In this document: in pieces, positions 34,248 through 42,720 of the stretch
Layout: the number at the start of each line of letters is the position of its first letter
How positions within the stretch are numbered: position 1 is the first letter of the stretch
Assembly (NCBI RefSeq): GCF_019931755.1
Contig: NZ_CP082918.1
Coordinates: forward strand, 848,001 to 912,000
Direction of reading: 5' to 3'
DNA from: Sutcliffiella horikoshii
GTDB taxonomy: Bacteria > Bacillota > Bacilli > Bacillales > Bacillaceae_I
Length of the DNA: 64,000 nucleotides
The notes under the pieces: model-generated
What the model was told of the DNA's origin: nothing
The model's database searches: none
What the model saw: the letters and a program-made list of their open reading frames with translations, nothing else
Translations under genes and position numbers: made by a program

Positions 34248-35462
34248 ATGTCTTCATGGAAGTACCCCCTCTTATTGATTGCCGGAATCGGCGTATCTTA
34301 TTTGGGGAGCTGGATTTACTTAATTGCATTAAATATATCCATTTTAAATATGACAGGTTCAGCAGCGGCCGTTGCGGGCTTATACATAATCAGGCCAATC
34401 GCCATTTTACTGACCAATATGTGGGCCGGAAGTGTCATTGATAGAGTGAACAAAAGAAAGCTCATGATATGGGTGGATGTAGCACGTGGAGGACTAGTGT
34501 TTCTCATCCCATTCATTGATTCACTCTGGACTATCTACTTTATTTTGTTAGTTATCAATATGGTCGGGGCATTTTTTGGACCAAGTTCTTCTGTGTACAT
34601 AACGAAACTTATTCCGGTCAGCGAACGTAAAAGATTTAACTCGTTATTAAGCATGACAAGCTCAGGTGCGTTCCTTTTGGGGCCGGCCATTGCAGGATTT
34701 CTCATCATGTATGTGAGTACCGACATATGTATTTTGATCAACGCAGTGACGTTCTTAGTATGTGCATTCTTCATTTTCCTGCTGCCGGATGTGGATGAGA
34801 AGGTTGAAAACAAACGGGAACCGATCCGCCTGCAAACTCTAATGGACGATTGGAACGTGGTCAAGGACTTCTCAATGAAAGCAAGATTTTTTATCACTGT
34901 TTATCTACTGTTCCAATCCGCTATGTTACTTGGATTTGCTTTGGATTCGCAAGAGGTGACTTTTATCAAACAAGTCCTGGAATTGTCTGACCGTGATTAC
35001 GGGCTAATCGTAAGTTTGACGGGTCTCGGGGCCTTGGGCGGTGCGTTTGTGTCGGCTTTGGTAGCAAAAAAAGTATCATTAAAAGTTTATTTAGGAGTTG
35101 GGATGCTTCTAACTTCTGTGGGATATGTAGCCTTTTATGCTTCTTACGACTTTTTTACTGCTACTGCTGCCTTTGTATTCCTCGGCTTTTTCATGGCATT
35201 TGCCAATGCAGGGTACGCGACATTTTTCCAAAACACTGTCCCTGTTGATATCATGGGGAGGTTCGCTAGTATTGCAGAGATGTTCCAAGGGATGGTGCAA
35301 ATAGCACTTACGCTGCTCCTCGGATTTGCAGCTGAGGTGTTCTCCTTGCAATTTGTTTGCCTGATATTTTCAGGTGTTTCCACCGTTTTTGCATTGGTTT
35401 TATTAATTGCCATTATAAGACCCTCGAAAGCAAGCTATTTTAGGGAAGAAGTTTCTGTTTAA
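34248..35462 (+). CDS. MFS transporter, macrolide-efflux-like
   Basis: The 404-residue MFS permease has about 12 TM helices and loop motif GSVIDRVNKRKLMIWVD. The N-terminal half resembles MefA-like macrolide efflux pumps (LGSWIYLIALNISILNMTGS). ATG 34248 follows GGGTGG. A terminator-like hairpin in its leader could give drug-responsive attenuation, as known for some macrolide pumps; this is an inference. It is followed closely by a phosphatase, a small membrane protein and a hydrolase on the same strand. Confidence 0.82.
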   Translation: MSSWKYPLLLIAGIGVSYLGSWIYLIALNISILNMTGSAAAVAGLYIIRPIAILLTNMWAGSVIDRVNKRKLMIWVDVARGGLVFLIPFIDSLWTIYFILLVINMVGAFFGPSSSVYITKLIPVSERKRFNSLLSMTSSGAFLLGPAIAGFLIMYVSTDICILINAVTFLVCAFFIFLLPDVDEKVENKREPIRLQTLMDDWNVVKDFSMKARFFITVYLLFQSAMLLGFALDSQEVTFIKQVLELSDRDYGLIVSLTGLGALGGAFVSALVAKKVSLKVYLGVGMLLTSVGYVAFYASYDFFTATAAFVFLGFFMAFANAGYATFFQNTVPVDIMGRFASIAEMFQGMVQIALTLLLGFAAEVFSLQFVCLIFSGVSTVFALVLLIAIIRPSKASYFREEVSV

Positions 35463-35475
35463 CTAAGGGGGAAAT

Positions 35476-36033
35476 ATGTTGACTAATCTATATTTCATTA
35501 GGCATGCTCATTCCATTTACACACCTGATGAATTGGAGCGGCCCTTATCTGAAAAAGGGTACAAAGATGCTGAGAGAATACTAGCTTTGATCCAACCTGA
35601 CAATATTGATGTGGTAGTTTCCAGTCCTTATAAGAGGGCAGTTCAAACTGTAGAAGGTGTGGCGGAGTATTTTAATTTGGAGATTGAGATTTTTGAAGAC
35701 TTGAAAGAACGCACGTTGACAGGTAAGCCCGCTGAAGACTTCGCAGCAGCCATCACAAAGGTCTGGGAGGATCCAAACTTCGCCTGGGAAGGCGGCGAAT
35801 CCAATATGGAGGCGCAGGCAAGAGGTGTGAAGGTCATCCATCGCCTATTAGAAAAGTACGAAGGGGAAAATGTGGCGATCGGAACGCATGGAAACATTAT
35901 GGTTTTAATCATGAATCATTTTGACAAGCAGTATGATTTCTCGTTTTGGAATGGGTTGGATATGCCGGATATCTATAAGCTAACGTTTGATGGGGATGAG
36001 TTGGTTGGGGTGAGTCGGATGTGGGAGAGGTGA
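35476..36033 (+). CDS. Histidine phosphatase family protein
   Basis: The 185-residue protein has the RHG-type motif YFIRHAHS with catalytic His at about residue 9, a later YKRAVQTVEGVAE (Arg), an acidic LKERTLTGKP region, and a second His in IGTHGNIM. This is the phosphoglycerate-mutase-like fold that removes phosphate from small molecules. It starts at ATG after AAGGGGGAA, 13 bp behind the MFS gene. Confidence 0.88.
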   Translation: MLTNLYFIRHAHSIYTPDELERPLSEKGYKDAERILALIQPDNIDVVVSSPYKRAVQTVEGVAEYFNLEIEIFEDLKERTLTGKPAEDFAAAITKVWEDPNFAWEGGESNMEAQARGVKVIHRLLEKYEGENVAIGTHGNIMVLIMNHFDKQYDFSFWNGLDMPDIYKLTFDGDELVGVSRMWER

Positions 36034-36037
36034 ACTC

Positions 36038-36430
36038 TTGGGCAAAAAAGTTTTAAAAAGGATCAGAGGTAAAAGTTGGGGATTTCTCCAAAAAGTAAGC
36101 AGCGTTTTCCTCATGAATTGGTTGAAACAAAAAATGATTGTAAATCAATACTCAGACATGTCAGAAGAAGAAAATAACCATTTGGACGGTATTAAGCGGC
36201 AAAACCCTTTTGGAATTATGGTTCTAGTATTAGGAGGGGCATCCTTCGCTTTTGGACCAGAATATAAATGGATTCCAATCTTTACAATGCTATTCTGTTT
36301 AGCAACCATTGGCACTTTTGACAGAGTAAAAGAAGATAATCCATGGCCATTTGGCATCGGGTTTGGGTTAAGTGTTATTGGATTATATATGTATTTAGTT
36401 AAAGTGTACCATGATGATTATCTTTATTGA
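36038..36430 (+). CDS. Unknown small membrane protein
   Basis: The 130-residue protein starts with TTG after GAGAGGTGA. It has a basic N-terminus (KKVLKRIRGKSW) and three hydrophobic segments toward the C-terminus. It lies 4 bp after the phosphatase gene and is probably in the same operon. No family recognised. Confidence 0.6.
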   Translation: MGKKVLKRIRGKSWGFLQKVSSVFLMNWLKQKMIVNQYSDMSEEENNHLDGIKRQNPFGIMVLVLGGASFAFGPEYKWIPIFTMLFCLATIGTFDRVKEDNPWPFGIGFGLSVIGLYMYLVKVYHDDYLY

Positions 36431-36449
36431 GACGGGGAGTGGGGGATAT

Positions 36450-37178
36450 ATGTTATTACATACAGAAGTTTTTGGGGATGGAGAACCAATCGTTTTTCTA
36501 CATACAGGCTTGCAAACGGGGATGACTGATTTTGAAGAACAGCGGGATTATTTTCAGTCGCGATATAAAGTAATTTTGCCAGACTTAAGGGGGCATGGAA
36601 AGTCTTCTTCAAGTAAGCTCTCAAACTATTATGAGGATTGTGCCTCCGATTTAAAAGATACGTTGAATCTTTTAGGGGTGGAATCTGCCCATATCGTTGG
36701 CTGTTCCATTGGTGCATTGGTTGGACTATTTCTTGCCAAGAGGTTTCCAGACAAAGTGAAGACATTGACACTTTCTGGGATGATGACTGAAAAACCTGTT
36801 AATTGGTCGGAAATACATCGGAATATGGTTGTACAGCATTCTAACCTTTTGGAAAATGAACAAGTTGTAGCCTACTTTGACCAGCTTCATGGTAATGGTT
36901 GGAGGGAGTTTATTCACTTGTCTGCGGAAGAAGATTCCTATCCATTTGAGGAAACTTCTAATTTGGGTGAGCTGAAAATGCCAACATTATTCATGGTAGG
37001 AGAGAAGAACGCGAATGAAGTGAAGGGGGCTATCATTGTCCCACTGTCAAATATGTACATCCACGTATCAGTCATCCCGTTTGCAGGACATCTGGTTCAT
37101 TCCGAGCAGCCGGAGGTCTATAACCGGATTTTAAAGGGGTTTTTGGAGAGATATAGTGTGGTTGGTGTAGAAAGTTAG
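36450..37178 (+). CDS. Alpha/beta hydrolase
   Basis: The 242-residue enzyme has an oxyanion loop VFLHTGLQTG, PDLRGHGKS, nucleophile elbow GCSIGAL (Ser86) and a C-terminal His in FAGHLVHSEQP. Substrate unknown. ATG 36450 follows GGGGGA; an upstream in-frame ATG at 36411 lies inside the previous gene and adds unconserved residues. It is the last gene of the run that starts at the MFS transporter. Confidence 0.85.
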   Translation: MLLHTEVFGDGEPIVFLHTGLQTGMTDFEEQRDYFQSRYKVILPDLRGHGKSSSSKLSNYYEDCASDLKDTLNLLGVESAHIVGCSIGALVGLFLAKRFPDKVKTLTLSGMMTEKPVNWSEIHRNMVVQHSNLLENEQVVAYFDQLHGNGWREFIHLSAEEDSYPFEETSNLGELKMPTLFMVGEKNANEVKGAIIVPLSNMYIHVSVIPFAGHLVHSEQPEVYNRILKGFLERYSVVGVES

Positions 37179-37242
37179 TTGAAATGAGGCTATTAGTGCA
37201 AGCAGGATACCTCTTCCTGGTAAGGCAGCAAGGTGCTAGGGT

Positions 37243-37362
37243 GATATATCAATAAATCTGGGAATATATCAATAATTTTCGAGATATATCAATAAAATTC
37301 AAGATATATCAAGAAATTCTGAAATATATCAAGAAATTTAGGGATATATCAATAAATCAACC
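37243..37362. repeat. Tandem array E: six 20-bp units
   Basis: (G/A)ATATATCAA(T/G)AA is repeated at 37243, 37263, 37283, 37303, 37323 and 37343, exactly 20 bp apart. The array is very AT-rich and falls between the hydrolase and the acetyltransferase operon. Two helical turns per unit would place each motif on the same DNA face. Confidence 0.85.
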
Positions 37363-37381
37363 AAGAGGGTGTGAGAGATCG

Positions 37382-37900
37382 GTGAAATCTACCGGAACCG
37401 GGTACTTGTCTATTCAACTAAGAGCCCTTCAAGTTGAAGATTTTCCTATGGTGGAAAAGTGGAGCAATGATCATGCTTTCTGTCTTGCGAATGGTTGGGA
37501 AATTGATAGAAACGAGGATGAACTTTTTTCATGGTGGCACAATTGTGTACATAACCATCCCCATGACTTTGTAAGATTAGGAGTCCAATATGAATCAAGG
37601 TTAATTGGCTATGCAGACCTGGCAAACATCAATGGTATTAGCGCTGAGATTGGCATCGCCATAGGGGAAAGTAAATTATGGGGACATGGAGTCGGTACGG
37701 AAGTTGTGAAGCTATTAATGGTCAATGCAACCGAAAAGTTTGGCACTGAAATATTTGATGCAGAAACGCATGAAGCTAACACTCGCTCTAAAAAAATGTT
37801 AGAAAAACTTGGATTCACCGAGATTAGTAGAATTGGATCTGAAGTATACCAGGGGATAGAAAGTCAGTTGATTCAATTCAGATATAACAAGGGGGAATAA
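37382..37900 (+). CDS. GNAT N-acetyltransferase
   Basis: The 172-residue acetyltransferase of the RimJ/AAC(6')-like group has SIQLRALQVEDFPMVEKWSN at the N-terminus and the acetyl-CoA region EIGIAIGESKLWGHGVGTEV, then NTRSKKMLEKLGF. The acceptor is unknown; aminoglycosides or protein N-termini are possible. It starts with GTG after GAGGGTG. It is first of six closely packed genes. Confidence 0.85.
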   Translation: MKSTGTGYLSIQLRALQVEDFPMVEKWSNDHAFCLANGWEIDRNEDELFSWWHNCVHNHPHDFVRLGVQYESRLIGYADLANINGISAEIGIAIGESKLWGHGVGTEVVKLLMVNATEKFGTEIFDAETHEANTRSKKMLEKLGFTEISRIGSEVYQGIESQLIQFRYNKGE

Positions 37901-37903
37901 ACA

Positions 37904-38329
37904 ATGGTACAAACAGAAAGAGTGACACCAAAACACATCATTTCGGCAGCGGCAGTTGTCCTGAATGACAAGAATGAAGTGCTTCTAATTAAAGGCCCAA
38001 GCCGTGGATGGGAGATGCCTGGCGGACAAGTGGAAGAGGGAGAATCACTGAAGGATGCTGCCATCAGGGAAACGAAGGAAGAGTCGGGAATCGATGTGGA
38101 AATCGTCAAATTCTGTGGAGTTTTCCAAAACGTCAGTGGCTCCATATGTAACACGCTTTTCTTAGCTAGAGCGGTTGGCGGGACACCTACTACTTCACCT
38201 GAGAGCTTGGAAGTTGGTTTTTACCCTATAGAGCAAGCGTTGGAAATGGTAACATATAAGAATTTTAGAGAACGGATTGAATATTGTTTAAAGGAAGAAA
38301 TGGTTCCGTTTTACATAGAGTTTAATTAA
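37904..38329 (+). CDS. Nudix hydrolase
   Basis: The 141-residue protein carries a complete Nudix box, GGQVEEGESLKDAAIRETKE followed by ESGI. It starts at ATG after GGGGGA, 3 bp behind the acetyltransferase stop. Substrate unknown. Confidence 0.9.
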   Translation: MVQTERVTPKHIISAAAVVLNDKNEVLLIKGPSRGWEMPGGQVEEGESLKDAAIRETKEESGIDVEIVKFCGVFQNVSGSICNTLFLARAVGGTPTTSPESLEVGFYPIEQALEMVTYKNFRERIEYCLKEEMVPFYIEFN

Positions 38330-38343
38330 CTGGAGTGATCACG

Positions 38344-39129
38344 ATGAAGCCAATTCAGCTTGAAGAAATTCCAATTGTAATAAAAGATTATGTGAAAGAT
38401 ATCCATTCCATCACCTTCCCCCGCCAAGGGTGTACATCTGATGTTGGAATCATTCAAAGTGACAACGGGCGATATGCTCTAAAACGAACCAAGACACAAC
38501 AATTCAATGCGTGGCTAAAGAAAGAGATCATGGTATTAAGAAGCTTGAATAAGGAAACCTCATTGCCCGTTCCGAAAGTTGGAAAATTTGTTGAGGTTAA
38601 TGGGCAAGCTTGGGCGCTACTTGAGTATTTAGAAGGGGAAACCATCAGGACTGCGTTAACCAAAACCCATCATAAAGGCAATCGTGAAGAGTTGTTAAGA
38701 AACTTTGGTAAAGTCATGTCTGATATCCATGCTACCCCGTGTCCGGAAGCCTTAAAGAGCGAGAAAATTTGGTTGGATGATATGCTCGATCAAGCAACAT
38801 ACAATCTTCAAAACTACGGGGTGGATGGTTCGGAAGACTTGTTGGAACAAATCAAGGAAAACCGACCTGGTAATAGAAAACAAACCCTTATCCATGGCGA
38901 CTTGACGATTGATAATGTATTAGTACATAACGGAGAAGTCACAGGAATCATTGACTGGAGCGGGGGAGCATTTGGCGATCCAAGGTACGATGTATCTTTG
39001 GCTATTAGGCCAAAACACCACATCTTTGAGTGGGAATCGGATAAGTTATGCTTTTTTGAAGGGTATGGAGGAAGCATTCTGACTGAAGGGGATTATGAAT
39101 ATTTCATTAACCTTTATGAGTACTTTTAG
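38344..39129 (+). CDS. APH-fold phosphotransferase
   Basis: The 261-residue protein has the aminoglycoside phosphotransferase/choline kinase fold. Lys47 (YALKRT) is the probable ATP-binding lysine, Asp186 and Asn191 lie in LIHGDLTIDN, and the metal-binding Asp204 lies in GIIDWSGGAFGDP. It phosphorylates an unknown small molecule; resistance is only one option. ATG 38344 is favoured by GGAGTGATC. Confidence 0.85.
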   Translation: MKPIQLEEIPIVIKDYVKDIHSITFPRQGCTSDVGIIQSDNGRYALKRTKTQQFNAWLKKEIMVLRSLNKETSLPVPKVGKFVEVNGQAWALLEYLEGETIRTALTKTHHKGNREELLRNFGKVMSDIHATPCPEALKSEKIWLDDMLDQATYNLQNYGVDGSEDLLEQIKENRPGNRKQTLIHGDLTIDNVLVHNGEVTGIIDWSGGAFGDPRYDVSLAIRPKHHIFEWESDKLCFFEGYGGSILTEGDYEYFINLYEYF

Positions 39130-39144
39130 AGGAGGGAGTGTGCA

Positions 39145-39894
39145 ATGATCTTAAGGGAGCCAATTGCATCCGGTAATACTGCCGATATTTATTTGCATGA
39201 GAACCAAATCATCAAAATTTTCAAGGACCATCTACCAGATACCGAATCAAACTATGAAGCGCAAAAACAAAGGGTTGCCTTTGAAAGCGGTCTGCGCGTG
39301 CCTAAAATACTCGATGTCAAAAAAGTAAACGGAAAACAATCCATCATCATGGAATATGTGGAGGGGAAAACACTAGGCGAACTCGTGACAGAGAACATGG
39401 ATCAAGTAGGGTCTTTTCTGGAAATGTCGGTTAATATTCAGATGGAAATTCATGCGGTGCTTACTGAATCGTTGGTACCTATGCGTATCAAACTGCAGCG
39501 GCAAATAGAAGCAGTTGAAGGATTGGATGAGCAAGTAAAATGGTCATTGCTAAAGAAACTGGAGTCGATGGACGTGGAAAAAAGACTCTGCCACGGGGAC
39601 TTCCACCTCTATAATTTGATAAAATCAGATGATGAGGTTTTCATCATCGATTGGGTCGATGCAAGTGCTGGGGATCCGCGAGCAGACGTATGCCGTACAT
39701 ATATACTTTATTGCCAGGTTTCAATAGACATAGCAGAATTGTATTTGAATCTATATTGCGAGAAAAGTGGTTGGAGCAGAAAAGAAATACTGGAATGGGC
39801 ACCAATCATTGCGGCAGCGAGACTTTCTGAAAATGTCGCAACGGAAGATTCAGATAGGCTGATGAAATACATAGTAATGGAGGAACATAATTGA
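39145..39894 (+). CDS. Second APH-fold phosphotransferase
   Basis: The 249-residue protein is another APH-fold kinase, not close to its neighbour. Its loop is ASGNTADIYLHE, Lys is in IIKIFKD, and catalytic Asp152 and Asn157 lie in CHGDFHLYN with Asp169 in IIDWVDASAGDP. It resembles the TIGR02172-type subfamily. It starts after AGAGGAGGGAG and overlaps the ASCH gene. Two different small-molecule kinases in one operon is unusual. Confidence 0.83.
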   Translation: MILREPIASGNTADIYLHENQIIKIFKDHLPDTESNYEAQKQRVAFESGLRVPKILDVKKVNGKQSIIMEYVEGKTLGELVTENMDQVGSFLEMSVNIQMEIHAVLTESLVPMRIKLQRQIEAVEGLDEQVKWSLLKKLESMDVEKRLCHGDFHLYNLIKSDDEVFIIDWVDASAGDPRADVCRTYILYCQVSIDIAELYLNLYCEKSGWSRKEILEWAPIIAAARLSENVATEDSDRLMKYIVMEEHN

Positions 39895-40340
39895 TGAATC
39901 AAGCATCTTTAGAGTACTGGAATAATTATTGGAAAGATCAAGAAAAGCCTGAAAGAGTAACAGCTTGGCAGTTCGGTGGTAGTCCGGACTACTTGGCGCA
40001 ATTAGTTATGGATGGAGTGAAAAAAGCGACTTGTTCTGGCTATATCTTTTATGAAGTGGAGAATGAACCTCTACCAACAACAGAAGATTACAGTGTTGTT
40101 CTGAACAGTAAAGACGAACCTGTAGCCATTATTAAAACGGTGGATGTTCAGATCATGCCGATGAACGAAGTACCAGAAGAATTTGCGATTTCAGAGGGAG
40201 AAGGAGACCGAACATACCAATACTGGTGGGACGTTCATGTGGAATTCTTTACTAAGGAATTGCGTGAAATTGGGAGAGAATATTCCAAGGATATGCTCTT
40301 GGTTTGTGAGCGATTTGAACTGGTCGATGTAAAAAGATAA
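39894..40340 (+). CDS. ASCH-domain protein
   Basis: The 148-residue protein has an ASCH (PUA-like) fold: WQFGGSPDYLAQLVMDGVKKATCSGY, LNSKDEPVAIIKTVDVQIMP and a terminal FTKELREIGREYS...LVCERFELV. ASCH domains bind RNA or modified nucleosides, and some act as amidohydrolases of N4-acetylcytidine. ATG 39894 is embedded in the previous stop (TGATG); TTG 39891 is an alternative. Confidence 0.82.
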   Translation: MNQASLEYWNNYWKDQEKPERVTAWQFGGSPDYLAQLVMDGVKKATCSGYIFYEVENEPLPTTEDYSVVLNSKDEPVAIIKTVDVQIMPMNEVPEEFAISEGEGDRTYQYWWDVHVEFFTKELREIGREYSKDMLLVCERFELVDVKR

Positions 40341-40355
40341 AAAAGAGGTGCTTTT

Positions 40356-40556
40356 ATGGATGTCAAATACTATTGCGACGGTGAGCTAATCTATGAAACT
40401 CACACATCTGATTTGAGCGGACTTATGATGGCGATTGAAAAATCAAACAGCATTCATTTCGAAAATGATGCCTATACTTTTGACGCCTTTTTCTTAAATC
40501 ATTACGAACAAGATGGGATCTGGTTTGAGGAATTGGTGGTTTATTTGGTGAAATGA
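40356..40556 (+). CDS. Small acidic protein at operon end
   Basis: The 66-residue protein starts at ATG after AAAAAGAGGTG. Its sequence is acidic and aromatic (YYCDGELIYETHTSDLSG, FDAFFLNHYEQDGIWFEELV), with no TM or signal. No family recognised. It ends just before a strong terminator. Confidence 0.6.
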   Translation: MDVKYYCDGELIYETHTSDLSGLMMAIEKSNSIHFENDAYTFDAFFLNHYEQDGIWFEELVVYLVK

Positions 40557-40564
40557 TAAATGAA

Positions 40565-40594
40565 AAACACACGAGATTGCATACTCGTGTGTTT
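40565..40594. terminator. Bidirectional terminator
   Basis: Perfect 11-bp stem AAACACACGAG/CTCGTGTGTTT with an 8-base loop, between convergent genes. Confidence 0.85.
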
Positions 40595-40609
40595 CAATCA
40601 TGTTTAGAA

Positions 40610-41257
40610 TTAGTAACTTTTCGCACCAATATATTTGTCCTTCCAGTAGGAACTTCCAATCTCACTTGTTGTCACGCCTTCTGTGGATGATGCGTGGATG
40701 AACTCCCCATTACCAATGTATAAACCGGCATGACTCGGTCCGTTTCCTTCAATATCAAAAAATACAATATCACCGACAGCTGGTGACTCTACTTTCGTTC
40801 CTTCTGCATAAATGTCTTTTACTGTTCGTGGAAGGTCTTTGTTTTCTGCTTCATCAAAGATATAGTTTAAGTAGCCGCTGCAGTCAAAGCCTTCTTCTGG
40901 CGTTTCCCCACCCCACTGGTAAGGCGTGCCCTCATATTTCTTTGCCACTTCGACAATGTTTGATTCATTACTTTCAATACCTAACGCTTCAAATGTTTCC
41001 TCGCCAGCAATACCATTTACCTTGAGGTCATTATCAGCCTGAAACTTTTTTACGGCATCAGTTGTATATTCTCCATAATATGTAGTAGTTTCGCTATAGC
41101 CGAAGTATCCTTTTTTATCTAAAATTCCTTGTAATTCTTTTACATCCTCATGATACATTCCGGGTTCGAGCGTTTGATCTCCAAGCTCTGCATGACCGAT
41201 CACCGGATTGAACGCCAATACACCTGCTAATGCTAACCCTGCTGTTAATCGTTTCAA
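40610..41257 (-). CDS. NlpC/P60 peptidoglycan endopeptidase
   Basis: The 215-residue secreted enzyme has a signal peptide ending IGHA near residue 23. A PG_binding_1 domain (about 30-92, YYGEYTTDAVKKFQADNDL) is followed by an NlpC/P60 domain with Cys126 (FDCSGYLNYIF), His176 (SHAGLYIG) and His188 (EFIHASS). It cleaves D-Glu-gamma-diaminopimelate links in wall peptides. It is monocistronic. Confidence 0.92.
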   Translation of the reverse strand: MKRLTAGLALAGVLAFNPVIGHAELGDQTLEPGMYHEDVKELQGILDKKGYFGYSETTTYYGEYTTDAVKKFQADNDLKVNGIAGEETFEALGIESNESNIVEVAKKYEGTPYQWGGETPEEGFDCSGYLNYIFDEAENKDLPRTVKDIYAEGTKVESPAVGDIVFFDIEGNGPSHAGLYIGNGEFIHASSTEGVTTSEIGSSYWKDKYIGAKSY

Positions 41258-41383
41258 ACTATCATCCCCTTATCTATGTAATCTGACCTGTCCCATACTA
41301 ACAGGCCGAGATGACAGCGAGGTATTAAAGGAGTTACATAGGGATAACAATTTGTGAGGTTGAATGTAATATTTACTACCATT

Positions 41384-42613
41384 TTATGCTGATTCTACTT
41401 CTTTGTCCTCATATTCCATAGTCAACTTAGACAACCATCTAAAGCTCCAAGTTATGAAAAACGAGCACATGCCGAGTATAAAAAAGATGACCCGTATATC
41501 TACCAATTCGGCTAATATTCCTGTCAAAAACCCCGCTAGAGGCAAGGTTCCTAGCCCAAGCATGGAAATTAACCCATTTACTCTCCCAAATAGATGAGAA
41601 GGTACAAGCTTTTGGCGCATTGTTTTAAAAAGAACATTAAACATGATGACAGGTGCACTCTGAATGGCAATTGCAAATAATAGTGTCTGCCAGTTCCAGC
41701 TCATAGCGACAATCATGATTCCAACCGCACTAACCATAATATTGAGCAACATCAATCGAATAGGATTGCCTTTATCTCCTCTATAATTAACATAAGCAAT
41801 GGCAGCTACCTGGACTAAGGCTGCACCTCCATACACCCAACCGACCTCTTGGGAAGAAAGGAGTAGTTTTTCACGTGAAAAGTAGATAAGCATACTGATT
41901 AATGCCCCATTTGCCACATTTACCATAAGGACAAGAAGAGTGAAGGGTCCAAGTAATGTGTGGTTCTTCAAAAAGGTGGCTCCTGCCTTTAATTGCCCCC
42001 AGGATTTAGACTTGGTTTTAATAGGCGTTTCCTTTACCAGGAATTTAAGAAATAGAACCGACACTGCAATAGGTAAGAAAGAAATTGCATCGAGTAGTAA
42101 AACGTTATAGACGCCGATATGCGTAATTAAAATTCCCGCGAGCATACTGCCGAACAGGACAGAGGAAGTGTCAATGAATTGGTGGGTTGCATTGACCTTC
42201 ATCAGCTTCTCTTTTTTAAAAAGCTGTGGTACCACCGTGGAATTTACTACAGAATAGGTAGCTCCTACACAAGCAATCAGGAAACCAACAGTATAAATAT
42301 GCCATAATTGCAATACTCCCAGCACATTCATGAGTGGGATGACACCAGCAAGTGCTCCCTGTAAAAGTGCACTAGAAAACATCATTAATCTCCTAGGAAA
42401 TCGATCTGCAAGCACTCCCGCAATGGGTGAAACGAATATGAAGGGCAGTGTTTGAACGAAAAACATGATACCCATGTTTGCAGCTGACTGCGTTAGTTCG
42501 TAGATAAGCCAAGGGATGGCAATAATATAGAACTTATCTCCGAGCTTTGATAGTGCAGTCCCTGTAAAATAAAGAATAGCGTTTTGCTCGCGCCAAATGG
42601 ACTCTTTAAACAT
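41384..42613 (-). CDS. MFS transporter paired with SgrR-like regulator
   Basis: The 409-residue MFS permease has about 12 TM helices and DHA-type loop AGVLADRFPRRLMMF. It is divergent from the SgrR-like gene at 42721, an arrangement like yhjO/yhjP of B. subtilis as I recall it. The substrate is unknown. The shared intergenic region (about 107 bp) should contain the operator; I found no perfect palindrome there. Confidence 0.85.
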   Translation of the reverse strand: MFKESIWREQNAILYFTGTALSKLGDKFYIIAIPWLIYELTQSAANMGIMFFVQTLPFIFVSPIAGVLADRFPRRLMMFSSALLQGALAGVIPLMNVLGVLQLWHIYTVGFLIACVGATYSVVNSTVVPQLFKKEKLMKVNATHQFIDTSSVLFGSMLAGILITHIGVYNVLLLDAISFLPIAVSVLFLKFLVKETPIKTKSKSWGQLKAGATFLKNHTLLGPFTLLVLMVNVANGALISMLIYFSREKLLLSSQEVGWVYGGAALVQVAAIAYVNYRGDKGNPIRLMLLNIMVSAVGIMIVAMSWNWQTLLFAIAIQSAPVIMFNVLFKTMRQKLVPSHLFGRVNGLISMLGLGTLPLAGFLTGILAELVDIRVIFFILGMCSFFITWSFRWLSKLTMEYEDKEVESA

Positions 42614-42720
42614 TTCTCTCTACCTCTCTTTTCTGATTTATCCTAATTATCAGCTATCTACAAAGGGGGAAAAAGGGTAAAATTAAGTTAATAATGTCCC
42701 CTTTTAGGAAGGTGCAGCAA

